NCBI GenBank assembly: GCA_947462335.1
Contig: OX381714.1
Coordinates: forward strand, 38,413,360-38,477,359
Length of the DNA: 64,000 bases
Direction of reading: 5' to 3'
Origin: Harmothoe impar
Taxonomy: Eukaryota > Annelida > Polychaeta > Phyllodocida > Polynoidae
The notes under the pieces were generated by a model. That model saw nothing but the letters and a program-made list of their open reading frames with translations, made no database searches and was not told where the DNA came from. A program made the translations under genes and the position numbers. This document shows positions 13,101-25,100 of this stretch, piece after piece (position 1 is the first letter of the stretch; each line of letters begins with the position of its first letter).

Positions 13101-16100
13101 GAAAGGGATAAAATATGTCAGGTAACAATATGGAGATAACGTGATTAGAATACTGCCAGAGATTATAAAATGACTGAGCGCAGACCTAGTATGAGATTAA
13201 CTCCAATAGACTACTTGATGATCATCATACCACCTTGCTCAATGACATAAGAGTAATGAGAACTAAATCCCGAGCAAAACTCAAGCACCTCTTTAAGAGG
13301 ACACCACTGGGTGTAATTTACACCTTTAAATGCCTCCTGCTGTTTGTAAATCTACCTTTTATTACTGACATAGGTAGAAGACACCCCCTGCTATGAAGGA
13401 TTGTGATGAGTGCCAACTTCCTCCCATCTCACCCCTAACAGCATTGAACCACCATTCCACCACCCACAGCCACACCCTTTGCCAGTTCTGACCTTGGACT
13501 ATTGGCAAGGCCTGCTGCACTTAAGTGCAGCCCAGTCCTAAGTTACTTAATTGTTAATATACCAATTGGCTATAGCTATTCTGATTCAGTGTTCTACCAG
13601 TTGATGTCTTTGCGTCAGATACATTGTCCTGAAATCATTGCGTCATGTTGGCAAACATTGGCTAAAGATCATCACATCTAGAGTGCTATACTAACATCTC
13701 AAGAGTGATATTGCCTCATACATATTAGCTTTTAATGCATTGCTTGAAAGAGCTTTACTTCAAATGTATAGTTCAAGAGCTTGGCCTCATAAGTATGGCC
13801 TGAAAGGCATTGCCTGTAAAAGCATTGTCTCAAATATATCCCGAAATTATTCTCCCCGACTTCCATCAAAGGTGTTTGCTCAAATACATTGCCAATAATC
13901 ATTGTTGCAATGAAATTGCCTCAAAAATTGAGCCACAAAGTCAGCCGGACATTGCTTGTGTGATGTAAAATGTATATTTTTCAAAGCTTTTCCCTTAGAG
14001 GCATTAAGCTTCAAATGCATTTCCTTCAGGGAAATGTATCACAAGAATTGTTTGAAAAGCATTGCCTACGAAGCGTTGCCATGACCATGACCAGTGTCTC
14101 ATAGGTATTGCCTCAAACTCAAAGACATTGCTAGAATGTTACTGTGGCATTGCTTTTATGCAACGCAAATTGCCTCAGAGCTACTGCCTCATATTAAAGC
14201 AATACCGCATTGCCTCAATAGTATCACAGCAAAGGTATTGCCTCTAAGGCACTGTCGGATGCAATTGCTCTTAGGTATTAGCCAATGCCTCATAAGCATT
14301 GCAAATGCCAAACTCAAGTAAACTGTAATGCAAAAGTTCCCCATTGGTGGAGCCAGAAAGAACCTCTAGGGGGACAATGTGTCTGCCAACCTAATATTTA
14401 ATTATGGCTTTATGAAGCCGTTGTAACTGCTGGTATAATATGTTCACACAGAAAATGCACTGAAACGGCGGGGGTCGTGGGGCCCCGCCCATCCCCCAAA
14501 TAATGAGAGGTTTTCCTATATAGAATCGTATGGCAATAATAAGTATTTCCTACGCCCCTTAAATGTATATTTCCCCATCCATAGAATGTGTGCATTCAGT
14601 GCCTGATGACTTTTTGATGAACTCTTACATCTTTAATACCTACATACACTTTGAACAGTGTATCACTAAAGCGATGAAGGGGAGTCCGATATTACAGACA
14701 GATGGCTATTGGCCAGACGTGTGTATTGCACACCCCTGAACTCATCTTCTTACAAAACCTGTTGGCACGGCCGGCAGTCTGATAAACCTGATAGAGCAGA
14801 CACCGACAGCTCAATATCTACATAAAAATGGGGCCCTGTGAATTCGACGTTATTAGCGTACATACCTTCATATAAGCATACACCCAATTTTTTTTGTTTG
14901 AATTTTAGATCATTAAACACCCAAAATATCTCAATTCCTTAATCCAATTAAACTCATAAGTAAAAATGTGTTCATAATATAGATTAATCGCACTGTACAT
15001 TAATTACCTCAAAAGTTGTATGCTCTTTCTTTTTTCATCTGACCACTGTAGTCATACATATCCGCTATAGACTATTTCCCCGGTAGTTTTGTAAATATGA
15101 CAACGCTGAGAGCAGCCTGCTTAATATTTTTTTAATACGGTTTTATTTTGTCCTGGTTAACAAGTTCACAGATTACATGTGTTCTACCACGAATCAACCA
15201 GTGTCATAGTGAAGTTCTATGATCATACCATGCACATGATTTCTTTTACAATATTATATTTGCACTTCATGAAACAATTGTACTATGAGGAACATGAATA
15301 AAACAATAGTAGCGATGATATGTGCTGAGTGAAAAGACACTTAGGACTGTGACAACACTAAACCAGTTTACATTACATTACAGGTAACTGATTACAAGTA
15401 CGCGAGCATCTCCACCTCAAGCAGTCCTCAGAGCGAGCTATACAGTCGTATCACATACAAGTGTAAATCCTAAATACGAACAGCCCGAGAAAAATCCCTG
15501 CTTGCAGATCTTCACCATGCTCATACGCCTTCATTATAATATAATCATCATAATAATAGTACTGCTTACTCTTAATTCACCTCACTTCATTCAAATTTAT
15601 AAATTTGTTTATACTTGTATTATACATGTAGTACAGTACGTGGATCTACAACTTCATCCAAATATATAGCATTATATTACATCTCAATTTCTTACAACAT
15701 GCGTATGCGTATTACACTGTGTTCATTCTTATTGGCAGTCATGGCTTATCAATAAGTCAATATATCAATATATCATTATACTGCGTTCCTGTAACATTAC
15801 AGCACTGTATCACTGTATCTCTGTACTCCCATTTTCACTTAGGCCTTAGTCCTTAGTCCTAGTATGGACCGATTATATTGTAGCCTTCGTACAGCAGAAA
15901 AGGATATTCATGCCTCCATTTTTCCAAAAACAGCTTGCCCAGTTTCCTTTTTATTAGTACTTTAAATGCGGCTTTATCGGTTACCCATCTGGTTTCCGAC
16001 TTCAGCGAATTCCACCACGAGACAGCTTGATATGAGGGCCCTTTTACAAACTGTTGTAGCTTGTGTCTAGCAAGTTTAATAATAGGAGCCTGAGTGGCTC

Positions 16101-19100
16101 TTGTACCTGTACTGTGGAGGATATTACATTTACCAGCATATACTAATCTATGTACCGTACTTAGCTGAAAATATATCCTTCTTAAATCCAATGGTAGGAT
16201 GAAAGCCTTCTTGTACAATTCTTTCACCGGGCAGTGGGTTGGATCTCTTATTCTAAAACATATCCTTAACGCTATATTACAATAGATTTGGAGCTTCTTA
16301 TAACATGTTACCGGTAGCCCAGTCAAGAAAATACACCCATAGTCAAAATACGGTAATAACATTGTCTTGAATATCGCAAGTGCTGTACCCTGATCCATAT
16401 TTATTCTGTTATGTCTATAAATCCAGATTTTGTATGCTATTTTCTGTGACATAGAATTAAACTGCTGCTGAAACGTCAAATCTTTGTCTATTTCTATTCC
16501 CAGATATTTGTAGCAGTCAGTATACTGTATTTCTCTATTTTTTACTTCTAAATTTAGCACCCAAGGTTCTTCCTCTTTTGTAAATAACATATGTTTTGAT
16601 TTATCTGGATTTATAGTGAGACTATTTTTATTACACCAATGACTTATGATATCAAGATCAGCTTGTAGGGTATCTAAATGCTGTTGCGACTATGGAGCCA
16701 CTGCTTTCTTATCGGTTCTGTAGAGAGTAGCATATTGCCTGCCATATATTAAGGTACTTCCGGTCAGAGAGTGGTGTTTCGTTGATTAGACCCGCTGACA
16801 CAGAGTCTGCCAAACAACTCTCAGGGCCTCTGGCTGAGGTTAGGAAAGAGCCTTCTAGCACTTTAGTGTGCTATGTATAACTCCTGTATGCTTGTTATAT
16901 TTGCAAAACCTGGCAATCCTGCTTTCAATGTGTTTAAAGAAATGGAGTGTTACACATAGGTGTGGGTGCTGAAAGGTTTGTTGGGAAAACCCAAACAGCA
17001 CTTTGGATGTCAGATAAATGATGTAAATTGTTTTTCGTATTGGATCAAAACCAGTTAACTGTGCGTATAAAACTTGGTCAGCCCAACTATTGGAATAGAT
17101 ATGTTGGCTATTGTTTAATAATTGTGTGTAGAAAATCGCATGAGTTATAATCCCCAATCTGATATAGGAACTTTGTAAAACGTTATATTGTTTTGTACAC
17201 GCAGCTTTAATATGCATGATCCATGTAATCTAATAGCTTGAGAAGAACATTGGTAGCAATATACTAACCGCTGGCCAAAGCTCTTTACATGTCATTTGAA
17301 ATCTTGAAATAGTGTAAAGAATGTTACCCATACTGGTGGCAGGAGGTCTAGTGGATCTCTTATTAAGCTTTAATTTGTTTGGCAACATTATTTTGTACTG
17401 GTGGTTTCTTTTTAACCTTTGCTCCGCAGTCTAATCGTGTTTTGCCATGCAAGGTGAGTCTAGCAGCTTGTTTATAGCCTCCCAGAAGGCGTTTTAATTG
17501 GGTAGACAGTTTGACATTCCCCTCAAATGGCCATGTGTAGCAATTGTTAATGAGAAGAGATGCAGTCATTGAAATGACAGTGCCAGAAGCTAACAGTGCT
17601 AGTCAAAAGAGATCGCCAGAGGGGACTTTCTCTTAGAGACTGTTGTGCCTATTGGTTTTGATATTCTACCATCTAGTTTTTACTCATTTCTCTCTTCTTT
17701 TTATAAGCAGGGGTGGTGTTTTTGATCTCTGAAGCAACAAGGAAGTATGCAGGCTCATAACTGTTAGTACAGTATTAAGGATTGTTCAGATAACCCCTAC
17801 GATCTTCACCTGGTAAATTCACACTAGATGACCTTACCGTAAGGTGATCGATCAGGTGTTAATTTCAGTGGGCGTGCCAAAGGTATTTACTTCCGCAATC
17901 AGAGTACAAGGTCTTTGGTAGGTACAGCCATCAAAGTTTGATGACACACGCGGTCATGGCTATCTGCCTGCCTGCCACACCTAGAACTGTGATGTGAACA
18001 GTTCTGGGTGAAAAGAGGCCAGCATGGACCTAACCAAGGGCAGGTCAAGAAGTGTGCTCTGCCTGAAAAGGCAGCAGGTCCTGCTAGAAGCGCAAATACG
18101 GGATGGCTCTCCCAGGTGCGCGGACAAACGTTAACAGCGCAATCTTAATCTTACATCTTAAAATGTCTTAATCTTACATCTTAAAATGTCTTAATCTCAG
18201 GCAGAAAGAAAAACAAAACAAAAAAACGGGGGTTGGGGAGCAGAGCTCCCCATTACATACTAGTTGGCTGGCCTATCCTACAATGGACTGTGTAGTTTAA
18301 GATAGGTTAAGACTCATTTTTAGACAATTAAGATGATCTTAGTTCTGTGTTCAAGATTGCGCTTTTAACATTTGTCCGCGCACCTAGGAGAGCTATCCCA
18401 GGCGTGCGATAGAAGCGGAAGAGACACTTTAAATGTTTCCAATATCTCTCCGCTAATTATCTTCCATACACTATATATTTTATATCAGGATAAGACTTCC
18501 CAGGCTGAGCATACAATTTAGAAATCTGTAGCAAAATTATCATGAATCGAAATTTTGATAAATAAAATAGGGGAGATTAACCATCACTTAAAGCAGTTAA
18601 ATACAATTTATATGTGATTATTTGATAACGGAATCAATTTAACTTAACACCTGCAAGAACTCCTAAAGCTAACACTACAAGTTGAGAAAACACCAATATG
18701 AGATAGCAAAACTTGGATCACTGTGTATATACACAGACTGTTATCTCTGGTATCAGAAGTGCCTGGTGACCAGTGTGATCTCAGGCTGACATATACAGGA
18801 CCTACTCCCTGACACCAAGGTATGTCTTATCTTCAGGTGCTAGTAAGTAGTGGCTAGATACCGGCTATAGTCCCAAACATATCCGATTGCTTTGGAATCG
18901 GTGGGTCAGTTCCTGCATATAATCCTATAACTGCACTGAGGCTTTGGCTCGCGTATTTATACCACAGTCATATATTCACCATTTTATGGCAGTATAGTTC
19001 TCACTTCAGCGCATTACCCTAATTGATGCGATGACCTTCACTGCCTTTCAATATCACTTCTGTGGCTTCACAGTGGTGAAACAACAACTTAATGCACCAA

Positions 19101-22100
19101 AATGTTAATGTCATAAGTGTTCTACTTTCCAATTTAGTATTCCTATGTGTAAGGGTGATAACCCAGCATGCACAAAGTTGAATCGAATGTCTTATGAGAA
19201 TTGAGACTTTTCCTTACGGCTTTCATACTATGATTAATCTTTAAATCAGTTCTTTTCAATGTAGTATATGGCTACACGCAATGGTCTGCGAATGCTTCGG
19301 GCTAGATGTCGACCACCTCATTGCGGTTAGAATGATCGGTCTATTGAGAGTTCTCTGCCGCCGGTATTTTAATCACGAGTTACTGAATTATGGAGTGCTA
19401 TGATGGAAGGCAGTTAGACTAAAACAGGCTCGGATAGCTACTTTGTGGTAAACATGTCCATGTGTCAGTAGAAAAAAAAATCACGAAGCGCCCGGAGTGC
19501 TAATTGGGTTGAACAAGATCAGGCTAAAATGCAACTACAGTGGTCAAATTTGGCATTCTTGGCAATGTCTCCAGTGCTGCCCAGTATCAAAGTCCCCGGG
19601 GGGATAAAATTGCGACTTGAGAGTATAGCTGGTCACAGGTATATAAATTCACACAGAATTTGGTGAAAGAGTAGCCAGAACAACTTCCCTTGGGGGACAA
19701 CATGTCTGCCAGCCCAGTATAACCAGTTGGCACGCTATGTATTCACACATAGCCTAATGGGGAGACCTGGAGACCTGCCACACAGTGTGGTGTATACTCC
19801 TAATGGTATAGAGGCACACCACACAACTCTACTGTTTGCAGTGAGGATAAACTCCCTCTAACTTACCATTGTAACACTAGCCCTCAAAGCTATTGTTGTG
19901 AGGGTGCCCTAAACTTAACCCTCCCTCACTTAACCCCTAAAGGCAGAGGCAGGGCCTCATAAAAGCAAATACCGGTAAATCTTTGTGCATGTGACTCGTG
20001 TTTATATATTTAATGATTTTTTATCCAATTATTTTTCATATTTTGACAAAGATATTCCATGGATGCAAGCCATTTTGACCTCTGTAAACAAATCATACAC
20101 AAGGCATTTACCTCCGCTGTATTAGTATAGCAGTTGCCCAAATTTTAACAGTTAAGTTCCTATTTTCAGAATTTTTATATTCTATGTGTCAAACTGTCAG
20201 TGAATAGCTTTAATGACCATACCATCACTTCTATTTGGAGAATCTGAGAAATTCAAAAAGTGTTACATAGTTGGTATTCAGGCAGCCAATATTCCCAGCG
20301 TGCATTGGTTTACTCAGTTAGCAATTACTACTATGTATCGCCATCTGCAATAGCCAGCATCCAGGTGTGATTTCAACAACACTAACCCCAATTTCAGACA
20401 AGTCTTTCTACACCATCAACTTTAGCTGCCCTTGCCACTGTGGAACTGTAATCTACACAGCACCTTTGCTTCCTGCATTGACCTGACCATGTGTTACAAA
20501 TATTTACCTTCACACCGGGGACCAGCGCACACACACTCCTGGTTCCCAGTGGACTCTGCAATTTGCACCTGTGGCCACACGAGCACATTGATCGCCGATC
20601 AGCCGTGCACACCGGCGCAATCAATGATTTGTATTGATCTTCCAAAAGCCCCTCCCCTCCTCCTCACCACCGCTTTCTACCTTCTCCACTACCACTCTAC
20701 CAGCGGTCAATGACTACAACTGCAGGGCAGGAAGCAAAATTGTACACCTTATTGAAATGCAGTTGATCAACATGGGCTAACTAAACCTTTCCAAAGTGGG
20801 TTTCTATGAAATATAGAGTACATTGCATAGTTACAGAGGAGATTTGGTGATAAGTATAAATGAGGGAAGTGATATTGCTACAGATGTTGTTGGATAAAAT
20901 ATGTTGGTACACTTTAGCAACGTCTGTTGGCATAAATTCCTTCTTTTGAAGCCACAAAGCAAGTCATGATGAGATGTAGATGGTAAGACCACACTAGTTA
21001 GTATTTTCCTAAAGTCATGATATAGATTTGCTAAAACCACAATTAGGGCCATAATATAGCTTGACTTGAAGCCACAGTTGAAACCATAATGTATAGATTT
21101 ACGTGAAGCCCCATGAAAAGGCTTTAGCCAAAGTTGAAGCCATCATACAGGTTAACCTTTATTTGGTTGAAGCTACCAATAAATTCAAGTTTAATACGGC
21201 CATAATTGGAGTTCAAGCCACTGTTACTGATGAGATCAAGCCATCGATTGATTGATTGAAGCCATCGAGGCCACTGCTGAAGCCAATATATGGCCATAGC
21301 TGAGAACATAAATGGTCTTTGAATAAAGCTATGGTTAACGCTTTGGCTTATGTGCTCTACTTTACTGTTATGCTACTGTTGAAGCCACATAATAGGACCA
21401 ATGTAATTATTTCAACATAGGTAAAGAAATTCGTTTTTTAATGGATAGATATGACAAAGGATTGAAAGGAAAGTAGGAACTATGTGACTGGGTCAGTAAA
21501 GCTTATACAGTAAACACATAACCAGCTTATTTACATCAACACCAAGCCTCTAACCCTGCTTTAAAGGTTGGCCGGACACATCACATGGAGAAATCCTCCT
21601 AATCAAATAAGACCCTGTCAGCAGTACTCTATGGTGGGACTAGAGGGCAAGGTTTGGCAAAGTCTAAGTATATGAACTGATCATAGACCGCGAGTTGTCA
21701 GGGATCCAACGGGGCCTGTACAGCACGAGACCACCAATCCAATATCGGTGTTAGTCATTGAGTGGAAAGACCCAAGCTTCACACGATCAAAACAAGGCCT
21801 GGCTCTTAATCAATATGGTACATCATCTTTACAGATTGGGGTTTGGACATAAGTCAAAGGGTTAGGCTTCTTAACTGCTGTTAGGTTACTTGTATACTAT
21901 TGCCTGCAGCAGTGCATATTAAACGGATGTTTAACTTGCTTCAACACCTATATATGGATATGCATGGGGTACACATTATATTAAATGGATTATAAATAAC
22001 ACACCTACCGCTATTAACAAAAAAAAAGGAAATTAAGATACAACCTCGTACACTTATAAATGTTGTCTTATATTTATAAGTCCTGGTATGGAATGCATTT

Positions 22101-25100
22101 CACATACACCTGTTACATGTAGTAGTACCAACTTCCATGAATGCATTAAGAATATGGACAAGAATATTAGAATGTGGGTTGAATAGGGAGAACTATATAG
22201 AGATGAGAGACTAAATGTAAGAGTAGCATGGAGGTTACCATTACATAGACTATACAGTGGCCACCAGACTAATGCTCACTTATTTACCCAGGTTAAGGGC
22301 ACTTAAAGACACTGGCAGCCCAGCAGCCTACCCCACACTGTAACACCACACTGCCCATATGTGTTAATATTTATGTAACACCCCGAGGAACACCTCGGGG
22401 ACCGAGCTCTACGCTACACACACACCTACACACATCCTTGGTGTGTACTCACATTGAGTTGCAATTTTCCTTGAAATCATTTCTGTATTCTCTGTTGGGG
22501 CTTAGTATTGCATTAATGAATTTTGTCTATATAGTATGTGAAATTTCCATTTTTGGAATGGTAGTGGATAGGCTTGGTTCTAGTGTAGAGTATGGTCTGT
22601 GCATCTAGACAATTACAGGATATAAATATTTTGAAGAATTCATGGTTTTCTAGATTAAAGATACCTCTTTGGCAAGGAGAGCAGAGGTTGGCAGCAAAAT
22701 ACCAAATGACCACCCCTTGACTTAATACATTTGGAATTAGAAGCAAACAGGTCACCACTAATCAGCCCCCATCTAATACACACTACTTAGTCTACTTAGT
22801 GTGAGTCAGGACTGGTTGGACCTGTATAGCCGGGTTGAGGGAACAGAACACTGAACAGCTATACTTATGAATACTTTCATAGCCAGCTGGCAGGCCAGGA
22901 CCATGCAGGGTACTGCACAAGGAGCAATAGTCAACCTTTACTTGCCTACCTACTTGCTTATGACAAATAGTTTGTGCTGTACACTGCCTTACTTGTCTGA
23001 AGTCTTCTATTTTATGTATGACATACACTTGCGATATTTTTGGGTGATTTAAATATGATCTTATTGTTATTTATTTCAGATTGTGTATTTGTGAAGATAT
23101 TATAAAAGCTAATGTCTTCTCATATCACTTTCCCTGGGATAATGCTAACATTTTGTATCCTCCTTTCTAAACCATACACTTGAAAAGGTCTCAGCTCATG
23201 GGCTAGCTCATGTTCTTTGTCAACACACTAGCACACATTCTTGGATGAATACAAAGTATACATTGGTTAAGTTGAAAGGTGCAGTGGGGCTGCTTAATCC
23301 TTCACAAACAGGTCATGATTAATTCGGCTCGGTGACCGGTCATGTATTCCAACCAGCCCAATGTAAGCGAAACCGTAGCACAAAATTCTATTGAACTAAG
23401 GAACAGTCTTGAATACAGTTGATTAAACAGTCTCACTGAATGGGCATGAATTTTAGCTTTTTCCTAAATAAGCATGGTATTTACTTTGATCATATATCAA
23501 TTGTAGTAAAGCTGATTGAATCTCAAAATTCACTGATGAATGTAGATTATCTAGAACACAACATTGCTGAGAAGTATGCATAATAATTTGCAATATTTTG
23601 ATATCAAATAGAATCAACCTACGTGCAAAGCTGTGCAAAGATCTAGAGTGATTACAAATGGATATATATTGGAAAGCTTATCCGTCCTTTTTTTCATTGG
23701 GAACAGATCCAGGCTGGTCATTTTATCACATGTGGATGGCAATTTTCAAGGATTCTTTCAATATTTGTGTTGGTGTGTCAAATTACTCCTCATAAAAGAG
23801 AGTAAAGATGAGCATAACAAATGTACCCAACCAATGATCTCCCCTTAGAGAGGAAAACACCAATACACATTCCATGATTTTAATTCATGAGTATGAATCT
23901 GTTTAAAAAAAGTGAATTACCGTATTCGACGTAATAAGCGCACAGTGCGCTTAAAAAATGTTTATGAACACCTTCCAGTAGTTAAGAGTTTAATTGGGGT
24001 CAAAAATTGAGATATTTTTTGTTATTTGTAGTGTAAAAATTGGCCAAAAACGGGGGGTGTGCGCTCATTAGGGGGTGTGCGCTTATAACGTCGAATACGG
24101 TAATTGAAAATGATATTTTTTCCCTGCCACCTGCATTAATCATGATGTGCTTTGTGCAGAGCAGTTGGTAAAGACCTCTCCCTGCTTGAGTTGGTGTTTA
24201 AAAGCCGCAGAACAAACACTTCAGGTGCTACTGCTACCCTCTCCGCGCTCTACCCTCTCCCTCCGGTACTTTGCTGTCGCTCACCTCTGGGCGGTCAGCT
24301 CTCAGGGCGGTAGGTTCAATAGTAACACGGTGACTTCACAGTTCTGGACTGAGCTTCCCCCTTCCAGCCGCCAACACACACACTCACAACAATAACATCA
24401 ACAGAAAATACCCTGTCCCATTAACCAGTCTAATCCCTCGAGGTACACCCCTATCCAACTCACCCAGTCATAAGAGTTGGTCCCCCTATAGATGCAGAAA
24501 GTAAAATTATATGTGCATGGTTTGATTCAAATGGTTGGTACCATAAATTCATGGGCATAACCCATATCTTGCATATGACAGGCATACCCAACTAAAGAAA
24601 ATCCTATGACCCGCACATTTGGTATCAAGTCGGACTCGCGTACAAACCATGCGAGAACTTACGGTAAAGTTCCACTCCCCAATACCCCAATGTCCACAGG
24701 TAACAACATTTCACTATTGAACGCTATTTTGCTATTAGGGCGAGGAAGGGCATAGTGTTTTGTCATGTCAGAGTTTTAGTCGGGATTGTAACAGTGGAGA
24801 ATAGAATATTTCCCTTACCTCTCCATTAGCCCACTTGTGGTCTCCCATTCCATGGCGCATGTTGTGTACAAATTCCCCTTCGTATGAACTCCGGTCCGCC
24901 CATTCCTGGATGCCTAAAAGGTAATTATATTCATCAGTAACTAAAGTATAGTGTATCAAATAATTAGTCTTGGTCATCCCCATAAAACCAAACAATTATT
25001 CAGAATTTCTGCATAAATAAAAAGGTTATGAATACTGCAAAAATTGACTGCCATGTGAGGATGAGATTTATGATTGAGGGGTACTTTTTGTCAAATCTAT

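Larger units (their letters stand above)
11825..24818 (-). other. ANKMY1 intron 2 (13 kb), repeat-rich
   Basis: No host coding exon is supported here; MORN repeats read directly from exon 2 into exon 3. The intron holds a truncated retrotransposon (15859-16687), a foldback MITE (18101-18399), two degenerate tandem regions and a MITE at 23918-24102. The remaining sequence is AT-rich with no gene signal. Confidence 0.7.

Noticed and set aside
14062..14321. Two open frames of 61 and 75 codons
   Set aside because: They follow the CATTGCCTCA tandem repeat and have no coding character.
15859..16687. A host gene on the minus strand
   Set aside because: Motifs are those of a reverse-transcriptase thumb and C-terminal region; it is a truncated retrotransposon.
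17830..17860. Palindrome GACCTTACCGTAAGGTGATC as a regulatory site
   Set aside because: Isolated short palindrome inside a 13-kb intron with no other support.
24147..24395. Possible tRNA-like SINE head (GTTCAAT-type box)
   Set aside because: No convincing A box or cloverleaf could be drawn and no tail is present.
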